This document shows positions 23,527 through 32,404 of a stretch of 45,861 nucleotides of DNA, piece after piece. Position numbers and translations under genes: made by a program. Source of the stretch: Halorubrum sp. (GTDB taxonomy: Archaea > Halobacteriota > Halobacteria > Halobacteriales > Haloferacaceae); NCBI GenBank assembly GCA_028275105.1, contig JAQCNI010000052.1, positions 1 through 45,861 on the forward strand, written 5' to 3'. Each line of letters begins with the position of its first letter. Position 1 is the first letter of the stretch. The notes beneath the pieces are model-generated. The model saw only the letters and a program-made list of their open reading frames with translations, did no database searches and was not told where the DNA came from.

Positions 23527-23712
23527 TTATCGGTCGAGTTCGACGGTCAGATCCGTTGATATCCAGGCGTCCGTGTTCCCCTGTTCAGTAAAGACGGTTC
23601 GCTCGGGTGAGGTCCGGTTCGCGGCCACGACGGGACGGTCCGCAGTCGACTCGTCGGTCGGATCACCGGCCGAAGCGTCGGTTCCGACCCCGACGCGGTC
23701 TCCAGTACTCAT
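23527..23712 (-). CDS. Small haloarchaeal protein, unknown function
   Basis: 61 residues: a polar acidic first half, then a conserved-looking end ERTVFTEQGNTDAWISTDLTVELDR. The pattern (Glu-Arg-x-Val-Phe... Trp-Ile-x-Thr-Asp) seems familiar from short haloarchaeal proteins with DUF labels, but I cannot name it surely. Leaderless: CTATAACGG lies about 25-32 bases before the ATG on the minus strand. Confidence 0.62.
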   Translation of the reverse strand: MSTGDRVGVGTDASAGDPTDESTADRPVVAANRTSPERTVFTEQGNTDAWISTDLTVELDR

Positions 23713-23895
23713 TGACAGCCGGTCGGGGACGGATGCCGTTATAGGTTTCGGTCGGCCTAAAACACGTGGGGGGTCCGGCGGCCGCGGTCGAGCGACGCGG
23801 CCGAATCACGCCGAAGATTCCGACGCTCGAACGTCGAGGCCGGGCGTCCCCGCGCCCCGGACGGGTTTTTCCCTCCCGACCGCATACGGGCGCGT

Positions 23896-24852
23896 ATGAG
23901 TTCCCGCGACCGTCCGCGCGACGACGACCTCGAGGAGCGGCTCGACGAGCTTGAGGACGTCCTCTCCGAGCTCCGGGTGGACCTGCGAGCGAGCGAGCGA
24001 GATCGCCGTGGATCCACCGGTATCCCCCGTCCGCCGCGGCTCTCCGAGCTCGTCCGTTTCACCGAGCAGTACACCATCCCGACGGTGATCGCCCTCCTCG
24101 AGACGACGATCACGTCGCTGGAGCTGTTGCGAGGGACGCTCCGACTGCTTGACCCCGGACGCGACCTCGACGGGGACGCGGACGCGACCGCGGACCGACT
24201 CCGCGACGTCCGGAATGGGGCGACCGCGGGGCTCACACGCTCGCTGGCCGAGCTCCGGACCGCCCTTTCGGAGGCGGACCTCCCCGAGGAGGCGGCCTCG
24301 CGCTCGATAATCGAGGACGCCCGCGACCTCACCGCCGAGATCGAAGCGCGGATCGAGGAGGGGCGTCGGGAGGCCGGCACCGCGAGCGGTCCGGACGAAC
24401 CGGTCGCCGACGCCGGCCGGAGTCGTGACCGGGATCGGGACCGCGGCGGGGACCGGGGCCGCGACGGAGCCCGGGAAGAACGAGGGGACGAGACGGACGA
24501 CCGAAACCGCGGAGCAGTCCACATCGACGTGACCGGTCCTGACGGTGGCGACGACGGGGGTCGGGACGACGAGGAGGGAGCACGGGACGTCGACGATCCC
24601 ACGGCCGGTGACTCCGCGACCGACGACGCGCCCGAGGTCGACGTGGAGGCCGAACTGGATTCGATCAAACGCCAGATCGATGGAATCGGGGAGCGGGACG
24701 GGACCGACGAGTCGGACGCCGACGCGGACCCCGGCGGAAACGACGACCCCGACGGAAATGTCGACCCCGACGGAAATGTCGACCCCGACGAAAACGACGA
24801 CCCCGGTGGAAATAACGAATCCCATGGGAATACCGGATCCGACGGGGACTGA
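23896..24852 (+). CDS. Acidic haloarchaeal protein with helical core (possibly DUF7547)
   Basis: 318 residues. A charged helix (LEERLDELEDVLSELRVDL) and a conserved-looking core (PRPPRLSELVRFTEQYTIP, then ALLETTITSLELLRGTLRLL) precede about 150 disordered residues rich in Asp, Gly, Arg. Near the end an 18-base unit encoding DPDGNV is repeated (24755-24790). I recall the core from a haloarchaeal DUF family without known function. The tail composition differs sharply from the core and may be under little constraint. Confidence 0.7.
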   Translation: MSSRDRPRDDDLEERLDELEDVLSELRVDLRASERDRRGSTGIPRPPRLSELVRFTEQYTIPTVIALLETTITSLELLRGTLRLLDPGRDLDGDADATADRLRDVRNGATAGLTRSLAELRTALSEADLPEEAASRSIIEDARDLTAEIEARIEEGRREAGTASGPDEPVADAGRSRDRDRDRGGDRGRDGAREERGDETDDRNRGAVHIDVTGPDGGDDGGRDDEEGARDVDDPTAGDSATDDAPEVDVEAELDSIKRQIDGIGERDGTDESDADADPGGNDDPDGNVDPDGNVDPDENDDPGGNNESHGNTGSDGD

Positions 24853-24901
24853 GGCGGACTGGACTACCCGAGGAAGCGATCCGGATCGAGGGAGGGAGCC
24901 C

Positions 24902-25651
24902 TCACCACTCCCCGCCCAGATAGTCGGCGACGCGTTCGGCGGAGTCACGAAGAAGCCCGTCGTCGTCGGTGAACACCTCCAGCGCGACCGTGCCGCCGAA
25001 CCCGTCCAGCTCGGCGCTCACGAGGTCGTAGTCGACCTCGCCGGCGCCGACCGGCAGGTGGGTGTCGCCGCGGCGGCGAACGTCGTGGCAGTGAAGGTGT
25101 GAAACCCGGTCCCCGTGGTGCCGCAGGAACCGTCGGATCGCCGCGTTGTTACCCTCCATGTACGCGTGGCCGACGTCGAAACAGACCGGCGTGTCGGTCT
25201 CGCGGGCGACGTCCCCGAGCACGGAGAGCTGGAGGCCACGATGCTGGTGGCCCACGTTCTCGACGACGACCTCGACGCCCGCCTCCCGCCCGGCGTCCGC
25301 GACGCGGCGAAGCTGTTCGGCGGCGACGTCCCGGAACGCGACGTCGTCGCGGTCGGCGGAGGTGGCGTGGAGCACGGCCTTCTCCGCGCCCAGCGAACCG
25401 ACCGCCTCGAGGAGCCGCCGCTGGTAGGCGACGATGGCGTCGTTGACCTCGGGGGCGTAGGTCGTGAGGGGCTGGCTGTACGGCAGGTGGACGAGCAGGT
25501 CGCGGCCGGCGAGCGCCCGGTCGAGCCGCTCCGGATCGATCGACTCCGGCGGGAGACTCCCCGCGCCGACGCCGAGTTCGACGAAGTCGAACACCGCCGG
25601 CGACGCCGCCAGTCGGTCGATGTCGACGCCGATGGTCACGCCGATGTCCAT
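24902..25651 (-). CDS. TIM-barrel sugar isomerase / AP endonuclease family 2 protein
   Basis: 249 residues. Metal-binding positions of the xylose-isomerase-like barrel are visible: LLVHLPYSQP, VVVENVGHQH, VCFDVGHAYMEG, HLHCHDVRRRGDTHLPVG and VALEVFTDDD. The family covers sugar isomerases/epimerases and endonuclease IV; the length and lack of endo IV signatures favour an isomerase-like enzyme. Leaderless start with TTTATATC about 26-31 bases upstream. The dispersed repeat B lies just upstream. Confidence 0.82.
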   Translation of the reverse strand: MDIGVTIGVDIDRLAASPAVFDFVELGVGAGSLPPESIDPERLDRALAGRDLLVHLPYSQPLTTYAPEVNDAIVAYQRRLLEAVGSLGAEKAVLHATSADRDDVAFRDVAAEQLRRVADAGREAGVEVVVENVGHQHRGLQLSVLGDVARETDTPVCFDVGHAYMEGNNAAIRRFLRHHGDRVSHLHCHDVRRRGDTHLPVGAGEVDYDLVSAELDGFGGTVALEVFTDDDGLLRDSAERVADYLGGEW

Positions 25652-25720
25652 AGCAACCGACTGGGCCGGGATCGATATAAAATCGGCTGGATTCGAGCCG
25701 CGTCCTCATGATCGCGGCGC

Positions 25721-26026
25721 GATGGCGCGCTCCCGCGAGCGCCCGTCAGGGCGCGAGACGGAGCGCGAGGGTGGCCGAGGTGACCCGCCGGCGAGTCCGG
25801 CGGGTCGCCGAGGCCGAGGCTGGGGAGGCGTGAGGGCGGGGTTGTACGGGGTGGGACCCAAAGGGGCAGCCCCGAGGGCGAAACACGGTGACGCAAGGAC
25901 CGCAGGGAGTGAGCAACGCGAGCGACTGAGGACCGCAGCGAACCGCGCGAGTCGTGCGAGGGCGACCGAAGGAAGCCCTCGATTGGCGAACGGCGCAGCC
26001 GTGAGCCGTCGTGGCTGGGGCTTTGG
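25721..26026 (+). repeat. Dispersed structured repeat, copy B
   Basis: It starts at GATGGCGCGCTCC and ends GGCTGGGGCTTTGG, like copy C (40734-41034). The last 78 bases differ from copy C at only two positions by my count. It contains a perfect ten-base hairpin GACCCGCCGG/CCGGCGGGTC, a GAGGGC/GCCCTC stem and an ACGGC/GCCGT stem. No reading frame is convincing. It occupies the 508-base gene-free stretch between 25652 and 26159 and abuts a truncated gene. Confidence 0.75.
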
Positions 26027-26159
26027 CCGTATGCTTCGCACCCGCAACCACGTAGCATCGAACGGGTAGAGCCGTCAAAACGTTCCAGCCGAGAAATACG
26101 ATCCACCGGAGAATAACGTCATCGCCCGAGGACTGGGCGGAACCGCGTATGTTATTTCG

Positions 26160-27167
26160 ATGAGCGATGGCTCCACGGTCGCTAAAATCCCCTTGGGCCA
26201 GGGTTACGGCCTCGGATACGACGGAGGCAACCAGTGGGTCGCGCCCGTTTCCGAGGGGCGCGTTGTCGGCGGCGAGACCGGGTCCGCGGACATCAACTGG
26301 GAAACGCCGGTGGAGGGTGTCGGAGTGCGGCCCGCGGTGACTGAAGACCAGGTCTTCGTGTCCACCGTTACGACGTCGCCGGAGGGGTTCAGCCTCGAAG
26401 ACCCGACATCGATGGACGCCGAGGGCCAACTGTATGCACTGGATATCACGGACGGATCCGTGCTGTGGGAGACGTCCCGCAACGGCGCCGGGGCGGGCGC
26501 ACCGCTCGTTCAAAACGGACTGGTGTACTGGACCGGTACGGACGGCGACATCCTGGTTTACGACGTAGAAACCGGCGAAAGTACCTGGGAGTTCAAAAAT
26601 GACGCCAGTCTCCCGAGGTCCCCTGTGGCGGCCAGCGGGAATATTTTCGCCGGTGGCCAGGACGGGTATCTCTACGCAATAGACGCACGCTCGGGTGAAC
26701 TGGTCGGTCGGAGTCTCGTCGGCGCGCCGATCAGCACGAATCCGGTTGCCGTCGACGGTGTGGTTTACGTCGGAACGGACGAGGGGTCGATCCAGGCCTT
26801 CGAGTACGGCGGCGGCGAACGGTTGTGGGCGTTCGAAGCGGACGCGTCGGTCCGGTCGCTGACCGTCAGCAACGGTCTCGTGATCGCCGGCACCGCGGCC
26901 GGGTACTACGTTCTGGGTGACGGGGAGTCGGTCGAAAGCGATGGCGACGGGGATACGACGACTCGGACCGAGACGGATGACGACGAGTCCTGGTCCGGTG
27001 GAGGCGAGCCCGTCGCTGGCGGAGACGAGGCCGCAATGCGCCAGCGCGGCCTGTTCTCGAACGACGGTGACGAACCGGACGCGCTCTCAAACCCGTTCAA
27101 TCTGACCACGCTGGGATTCCTGTTGTCGGTGGCTGGAATCACCTATCAGATGTTCCAGGGGCGATAA
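26160..27167 (+). CDS. PQQ-like beta-propeller protein, apparently 5'-truncated
   Basis: 335 residues from ATG 26160. PWD/PQQ-type blades recur: GQLYALDITDGSVLWETSR, DILVYDVETGESTWEF, DGYLYAIDARSGEL, GSIQAFEYGGGERLWAF. A polar acidic linker and one C-terminal span (LGFLLSVAGITYQMF) follow. The frame stays open upstream to 26070 and reads like protein (VIARGLGGTAYVIS), itself the end of a blade, then hits TAG at 26067, about 40 bases after repeat B. No TATA element precedes 26160. I infer that the 5' part was lost. Coupled to the PH-domain gene two bases downstream. Confidence 0.72.
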   Translation: MSDGSTVAKIPLGQGYGLGYDGGNQWVAPVSEGRVVGGETGSADINWETPVEGVGVRPAVTEDQVFVSTVTTSPEGFSLEDPTSMDAEGQLYALDITDGSVLWETSRNGAGAGAPLVQNGLVYWTGTDGDILVYDVETGESTWEFKNDASLPRSPVAASGNIFAGGQDGYLYAIDARSGELVGRSLVGAPISTNPVAVDGVVYVGTDEGSIQAFEYGGGERLWAFEADASVRSLTVSNGLVIAGTAAGYYVLGDGESVESDGDGDTTTRTETDDDESWSGGGEPVAGGDEAAMRQRGLFSNDGDEPDALSNPFNLTTLGFLLSVAGITYQMFQGR

Positions 27168-27169
27168 CG

Positions 27170-27805
27170 ATGGCACGTGGACTCCCAGCCGCTTGGAGTG
27201 CTGTCCTCGGGCTTCCGTTCGTCGCTGGCGGCCTCTACGCCGTCGTTCGAAGCCCGAATGTTCCGAGTGAGGCGGGGCTACCGTTCATTGGCTTCGGCGG
27301 GTTCGTCATCCTCCTCGGACTGTACATCCAGTTCGTGGCGGCTCCCGAACCGCCGACGATGCGTGACGGCGAGGAGATAGTCGAGACACGGAATCCCGCA
27401 CAGCGGGCGGCCGCGGTCAAAGCCGCAGTCGGATTCGTAGTGCTGTCCGTCGCCGGGTATCTGCTATTCTTCACGTTCCTGCCCTACGTTTACCCGCTCG
27501 TGACGCTGGTGGGCGGACTCTATCTGTTCTCCACCGGGTTGTACGCGTATTGGACCAATACGCTCACGACGTACTACGTCACGAACCAACGTCTGATCAA
27601 GGAGTACCGGTTCATCTCGCTGGTGCGAGAGGAGTTGCCCTTCGAGAAGGTTCGTGGGGTGGAGGAACGACGCTCCGTCTGGGAGACGATCGCCGGTCTC
27701 GGGAACGTCCGAGTCGCGTCCGGCGGCGGCCGGACGTTGGAAGTGGTCGTCCGGAACGTGTACTCGCCGACGGAGTTCGCGGACGAGGTTCGAGGGCTCG
27801 TCTAG
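27170..27805 (+). CDS. Membrane protein with bacterial-type PH domain
   Basis: 211 residues. Four predicted spans (about 5-25, 38-58, 82-105, 108-128) precede a YdbS-like PH domain: TTYYVTNQRLIKEYRFISL, LPFEKVRGVEERRS, GNVRVASGGGRTLEVVV. Function of these proteins is poorly known; some affect antimicrobial resistance or membrane stress in bacteria. It starts two bases after the PQQ gene stop, so any promoter must lie in or before that gene. Confidence 0.82.
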   Translation: MARGLPAAWSAVLGLPFVAGGLYAVVRSPNVPSEAGLPFIGFGGFVILLGLYIQFVAAPEPPTMRDGEEIVETRNPAQRAAAVKAAVGFVVLSVAGYLLFFTFLPYVYPLVTLVGGLYLFSTGLYAYWTNTLTTYYVTNQRLIKEYRFISLVREELPFEKVRGVEERRSVWETIAGLGNVRVASGGGRTLEVVVRNVYSPTEFADEVRGLV

Positions 27806-27820
27806 CCACGTTCGGCCGAC

Positions 27821-27847
27821 GAAATCGCCCCACTGAGGGTCGATTTC
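27821..27847 (+). terminator. Hairpin after the PH-domain gene
   Basis: GAAATCG (27821-27827) pairs exactly with CGATTTC (27841-27847) around a 13-base loop, 16 bases past the stop. The rest of the spacer to 28044 shows nothing clear. Confidence 0.45.
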
Positions 27848-28044
27848 TCGTACGGAAACGACCGAAGAACGTCGGTAGACGAGTGGAATCCTCGAACACG
27901 TGTTTCGGGCGGCTCCCGTCCCCGCGGACCGCGCCTGTAACGTCGGTTACGCGGGCGTACTAGGCTGTTTCTCGGGCCCGCCGGTCGGACGAACTCGAGT
28001 CCGAGTGGCGATGTCCGATCGGTCGATCACCGTTCGCGCTTCGG

Positions 28045-28524
28045 TCACTCCTCGTCGCCGGTGTCGCTGTCCGCGGTCTCGTCGCCGGTGTCGTGATCCT
28101 CGGCCCCCTCCGGCGAGTCGACCTCGATCGTCACCGGACCGTCGTCCCCGCCGTCCGGTCCGTCCGTGGTCCCTTCGTCGCCCGCCCCGCCGTCGCCGGG
28201 CGCTCCGTCGTCACCGTCCGCTCCGTCGTCGTCGCCCGCCCCGCCGTCGCCGGGCGCGTATTCGTCGAGCGTCGTTCCGTGCGTGTCGCCGTCGGCCCCG
28301 TCGTCCAGTTCGCTCGCAACGTAGCCGGCGGCGTATCCCGCCGACCCACCGATGAACGCGCCGATCCCCGCGCCGATCGGGCCGCCACGCGCGCCAATCA
28401 CCGCGCCGGCGAACCCGCCGATCGTCGCCGCGCGCTCCGCGTCACGCTCAGCGTCGCCGGTCGGCTGGAGAGCGGATCGTCGCGGACCGTCATCGTGACT
28501 TTCGTCGCCGTCATGTTGGGACAT
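28045..28524 (-). CDS. Glycine-zipper protein with acidic repeat tail
   Basis: 159 residues. A glycine-zipper segment (IGGFAGAVIGARGGPIGAG and on to GYAAGY, about residues 35-75) could insert in or associate with a membrane. The tail repeats PGDGGAGDDDG-like units and is extremely acidic. The start at 28524 (MSQHDGDES) fits an AGTATAGG box about 27 bases upstream; an in-frame ATG at 28545 is too near that box. Function unknown. Confidence 0.68.
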   Translation of the reverse strand: MSQHDGDESHDDGPRRSALQPTGDAERDAERAATIGGFAGAVIGARGGPIGAGIGAFIGGSAGYAAGYVASELDDGADGDTHGTTLDEYAPGDGGAGDDDGADGDDGAPGDGGAGDEGTTDGPDGGDDGPVTIEVDSPEGAEDHDTGDETADSDTGDEE

Positions 28525-28593
28525 ACTCCGATGTAGGGGCTCCACGGGCCTATACTCCCGGGTGTTGGGACCGCCGTCGAAACTGACCAGCCG

Positions 28594-29895
28594 CTAGACG
28601 GTGTGTTTCGCTTCCTCGGGGTCCGCGACGACGGTTACCCCGCGGTTGTTGACGGCATGTGGGTCGAGCCCCTGCTCTTGGAGGAACTGCTTGTACAGCC
28701 GCTCGGCGGTCTCGCCGTCCTGCTGTTTGTCGCTGGCGTGGTCACACAGTTCGATGAGGGTCTCGGGTACGTCGTTCTCGTGGACGATCCAGTGGTTGAT
28801 GAGGTCCGAGAGCCGCCGGATCGGCGAGGTGAAGTGGCCGTAGATGTCGAAGTTGAGCGCGTGGTGGCCGCCGAACGGGTCGTTCATGTACTTCGCCCGC
28901 GGCATCACCTTCAACACGGCGCGCTGGATCTTGTTGAGCTGGCGCTCGGGCGACTCCTCAAGGGCGGCGTTGACCGCCTTGCGCGGGTCGTCGCCCCACG
29001 CGTCGCCGGGGATTGAGACGCCATTGAGCTCCTGGATCTCCTGGAGCGCCTTGCTCCACTGGTCGGGAGTCGGCTGGGGATGGACGCGGTACATCGCCTC
29101 GACGCCGCGGTCCCACATCAGCGTGTGTGTCACCGCCTTGTTCGCCTTCAGCATCGACTCCTCGATGATGGTGTGCGCGCGGTCGCGGCGGGGGTTCAAC
29201 ACGAGCGAACCGTCCGCCTTGCGCTGTTCGTGCAGCCGGTCGGCGAGTTCGAACGCGAGCGTGTTCTCCTCGCCGAGGGGTAACGAGGGGTCCTCAAGTC
29301 GCTCCTCACACTCGCTGTAGGTGAGCCGTTCGTCGGAGTTGATTACGGACTTGTAGATATCCACGGTCTCGAAGGAGAGCGTCTCGTCGTCGATCTCCAT
29401 CTCGACGGTGTGGGCGAGCCGATCCTCCTCGGGGACGAGCGAGCAGACGGTCTCCGCGAGCACCGGCGGGAGCATGTGGATCGTGTAGTCGGGCAGGTAG
29501 ACGGTGTTGGCGCGCTCGAGGGCCTCCTCCCACATGGACGTGTCCGGCGTAACGTAGTGGGTGACGTCGGCGATGTGGACCCAGAGCCGGTAGCCGTCCG
29601 CCTCGCGCTCGATCGAGATGGCGTCGTCGAAGTCCTGGGCGTCGATCGGGTCGGTCGTCCACGTCGTCAGGTCCCGCAGGTCGCGCCGGTCGTCGATCTC
29701 CGCCTCGATCTCGTCGTCGACGCCGTCGGTCCGGGTCTCCGCCTCGCGGAGGACCGCCGGAGGGAACTCGTCGCGGATCTCGAACTCCTCGAACAGCTCC
29801 TCCCGCTTCTCGGCCAGGCGCTCGGCCAACTCCTCGGTGATCCGCACGGGGCCCTGATCCTCGGCGGACCCCTGCTTCGGCTCGTCGTCGGACAT
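28594..29895 (-). CDS. rnr: RNB-domain exoribonuclease (haloarchaeal RNase R)
   Basis: 433 residues, essentially the RNB catalytic domain. Metal-binding aspartates are in DPIDAQDFDDAISIE; YLPDYTIHMLPPVLAE, the IIEESMLKANKAV helix and FTSPIRRLSDLINHW are RNB hallmarks. The cold-shock and S1 domains of bacterial RNase R (about 800 residues) are missing. A 3'-5' exoribonuclease; in Haloferax such a protein is reported to be essential, filling in for the exosome that haloarchaea lack. Confidence 0.92.
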   Translation of the reverse strand: MSDDEPKQGSAEDQGPVRITEELAERLAEKREELFEEFEIRDEFPPAVLREAETRTDGVDDEIEAEIDDRRDLRDLTTWTTDPIDAQDFDDAISIEREADGYRLWVHIADVTHYVTPDTSMWEEALERANTVYLPDYTIHMLPPVLAETVCSLVPEEDRLAHTVEMEIDDETLSFETVDIYKSVINSDERLTYSECEERLEDPSLPLGEENTLAFELADRLHEQRKADGSLVLNPRRDRAHTIIEESMLKANKAVTHTLMWDRGVEAMYRVHPQPTPDQWSKALQEIQELNGVSIPGDAWGDDPRKAVNAALEESPERQLNKIQRAVLKVMPRAKYMNDPFGGHHALNFDIYGHFTSPIRRLSDLINHWIVHENDVPETLIELCDHASDKQQDGETAERLYKQFLQEQGLDPHAVNNRGVTVVADPEEAKHTV

Positions 29896-29989
29896 ACTCC
29901 CACCAACGCGGGTCCGTTAGAAAGGCCTGTCGGGGGCGGCTTGCGGCTCGACGTCGCGGACTCCCGCAAAACGAACCGCTCCGCGCCGA

Positions 29990-30286
29990 TCACCCGTCCT
30001 CCGGCCGTCGTGCGGAGTCGGCGACCGCGTCGGCGTACCGGTCGAGGAACGCCTCCCGTGAGAGGCCGTCGGACTCGATGGAGAGGACGAGCGACTCGAG
30101 TCCGTCGCGGGGCTGGTGACACAGTTCGTCGTCGCACTCGCTACACAGGTACTCGAACTCCTTGTTTCGCCGGTCCCAGCGGTTTCCCTCCTTGTCGTAC
30201 TCGCGGGCGTCCTCGCGTAGCACGGAGTCGCCGCACGCGATACAGACGACCGTCCGCCGGTCCCGGTTCCGCCGGGGGCGCCACAT
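29990..30286 (-). CDS. Small zinc-ribbon protein
   Basis: 98 residues. A pair of CxxC knuckles (VVCIACGDSV and YLCSECDDELC) about 30 residues apart should bind zinc. A helical C-terminus (LSREAFLDRYADAVAD) follows. Basic N-terminus MWRPRRNRDRR. I recall it as a haloarchaeal DUF protein next to the RNase R gene; nucleic-acid binding is possible. Same strand as the RNase R gene, 94 bases upstream of it. Confidence 0.75.
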   Translation of the reverse strand: MWRPRRNRDRRTVVCIACGDSVLREDAREYDKEGNRWDRRNKEFEYLCSECDDELCHQPRDGLESLVLSIESDGLSREAFLDRYADAVADSARRPEDG

Positions 30287-30488
30287 ACCTCGTCACTCAA
30301 CCCCGTCCCACTTAGCGTTTGGTGCGGCGGCCGACGCGCGTCGGACGCGGCCCGGCGGTCGCCGTCGACTCGACGGTCTTCGAGGGCGGTCGCCGATGGG
30401 GATCCGACCGCTCCGTCGACGGGGCTCCACCACCACTACCGCCGCCGGTGGTATACTTCTATAACCACGCGCGGTCGTACTCCGTGAC

Positions 30489-30968
30489 ATGTCGATCACG
30501 GAGTCAGACCTCCCGGGAGTCGGGAAGAAGTTCGAGATCGAACTCGCGGACGGCGAGATGGTCGTCGTCATCCACAACACGGGCAAACGGGAGCTGTTCT
30601 ATCGGCCGGAGCCGAACGCCGACAGCGAGAGGGTGTTCGAGTTCCCAGACGAGTTGGCCCGGACGATCGGGTCGATCATCGAGGGAGCCCACTTCCAGCC
30701 GACCGAACCCGCGACCCAGGAGACGACCCTACCGGGCGGGATCCTCCTCGAGTGGTACGAGCTCCACCCCGGATCGGGGCTGATCGGGGAGACGCTCGAG
30801 AGCGCGGACATCGGCAACCGCACCGGCCTCACGGTCGTCGCGATCCAGCGCGACGAGACGACCATCGATAGCCCGCCGGCCGACACCACCCTGAAGGAGG
30901 GCGACACCCTGATCGGCGTCGGCACCCGGGAGGACTGCGAGGCCTTCGAGGAGCTCCTCGCCGGATGA
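30489..30968 (+). CDS. KhtT/AmhM-like regulatory subunit of a cation:proton antiporter
   Basis: 159 residues. The N-terminal domain (LPGVGKKFEIELADGEMVVV, then GKRELFYRPEPN) is KhtT-like, and the C-terminal half is a RCK/TrkA-C domain (LIGETLESADIGNRTGLTV, LKEGDTLIGVGTREDCEAFE). Such subunits gate K+ or NH4+ exporters, in Bacillus through c-di-AMP. Leaderless with a CTATAAC box about 27 bases upstream. The antiporter gene starts 54 bases downstream. Confidence 0.85.
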   Translation: MSITESDLPGVGKKFEIELADGEMVVVIHNTGKRELFYRPEPNADSERVFEFPDELARTIGSIIEGAHFQPTEPATQETTLPGGILLEWYELHPGSGLIGETLESADIGNRTGLTVVAIQRDETTIDSPPADTTLKEGDTLIGVGTREDCEAFEELLAG

Positions 30969-31022
30969 GGCCTACCTCCTCCCCGGACTCGATCCACCGG
31001 ATAACTCCGTCGGTGATCGTCC

Positions 31023-32282
31023 GTGGCTGACCTCCTCTTGGAGATCGGCATCATGTTCGCGGCGATCGCCGCCTCCGGCGCGGTCGCCCGCCGGATCGGG
31101 CAGTCGGTGATCCCGTTTTACATCCTGACCGGCATGCTGCTCGGGGAGTTCGTCCTCGGTCGGGTCGACCTCCCGGTGGTCGGATGGATGTTCGTCGCCG
31201 AGTCGGCGTTCGTCGCGCTCGGCGCTGAGCTCGGGATCGTCTTCCTGCTGTTCTTCCTCGGCTTGGAGTTCAACCTTGCTCGCCTGCTCGACCGCCGGGG
31301 TGCGATCGGGACCGCGGGAACGATCGATCTCGGGATCAACTTCGGCGCCGGGCTCGTCCTCGGCTGGCTCGTCTTTGGGTCGGCGCTTCCGGCGGTGCTC
31401 GTCGCCGGAATCGTGTACATCTCCTCGTCGGCGGTCATCACGAAGTCGCTCATCGATCTCGGCTGGATCGCGAACGCGGAGTCGGAGCCGTTGCTCGGGA
31501 CGCTCGTCTACGAGGACTTCTTCATCGCGGTGTATCTCGCGGTCGTCTCCGCGCTCCTCCTCGGCGGCGGCGACGTCGGTGCGGCCGCGGTCAACGTCGG
31601 TGCGGCCGCGGTCGACGTCGGGGTCGCGATCGGGTTCATCCTCGTCCTGCTCGGGCTCGTCGCCCTCGGAACCGGTCCCCTCACACGGCTCGTCGAGACG
31701 ACGAACCACGAGTCCGTCGTCCTCCGGACGGTCGGCATCCTCGTGTCGATCGCGGGGATCGCGCTCGCGCTTGGAGTTAGCGAGGCCGTCGCGGCGTTCT
31801 TCGTCGGGATGGCGTTTTCGTCGACCGACCACGCCCACCGGATCGAGGAGCTACTCGAACCACTACGCGACGCGTTCGCCGCCGTCTTCTTCTTCTGGAT
31901 CGGGCTCGTGACCGACCCGCTGTTGTTCGGCGGGGTGATCGCGCTGATCGCCCTCACGGTGGCCGTGACGACCCCAACGAAGCTCGTCAGCGGCTTCCTC
32001 GGCGGTCGGGCGTTCGGGCTCGACGCCCGACGCTCCGCGCGCGTCGGGCTCGGGATGACGACCCGCGGCGAGTTCTCGCTGATCATCGCGTCGCTCGCGA
32101 TGAGCGGCGGCGAGGCCGGGGCGCTCGACCCGGTGCTGGCCGGGACGATCAACGCCTTCGCCGTCGGATACGTCCTCGTCATGGCCATCCTCGGAACCAC
32201 CCTGATGGGCCATTCGACACCCTTCGAACGACTCGCGGTTTCGTTGTTTGGCGAGGGTTCGACGGGGACCGTCCCCGAATGA
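31023..32282 (+). CDS. Cation:proton antiporter, CPA2 family (KhtU/KefB type)
   Basis: 419 residues and about 12-13 spans. CPA2 marks are FLLFFLGLEFNLARL, the ISSSAVITKSLIDL stretch, LVYEDFFIAVYLAVV with the ion-binding Glu-Asp pair, and FFFWIGLVTDPL. GTG start at 31023. A 24-base in-frame duplication (about 31573-31620) encodes GAAAVNV/GAAAVDV in a loop. Likely exports K+ or another monovalent cation in exchange for protons, gated by the upstream RCK protein. Confidence 0.88.
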   Translation: MADLLLEIGIMFAAIAASGAVARRIGQSVIPFYILTGMLLGEFVLGRVDLPVVGWMFVAESAFVALGAELGIVFLLFFLGLEFNLARLLDRRGAIGTAGTIDLGINFGAGLVLGWLVFGSALPAVLVAGIVYISSSAVITKSLIDLGWIANAESEPLLGTLVYEDFFIAVYLAVVSALLLGGGDVGAAAVNVGAAAVDVGVAIGFILVLLGLVALGTGPLTRLVETTNHESVVLRTVGILVSIAGIALALGVSEAVAAFFVGMAFSSTDHAHRIEELLEPLRDAFAAVFFFWIGLVTDPLLFGGVIALIALTVAVTTPTKLVSGFLGGRAFGLDARRSARVGLGMTTRGEFSLIIASLAMSGGEAGALDPVLAGTINAFAVGYVLVMAILGTTLMGHSTPFERLAVSLFGEGSTGTVPE

Positions 32283-32404
32283 GACGGCTCCGCTGACGGG
32301 GTCGGCGAGGGGTCGATCCCGGACGAGTCCTCCGCCGCCGATCGCCGTTCTCCCCGGGCTACCGGACCGTCGCTCTCGCGGGACCATCGACCGAACCACC
32401 GCCG

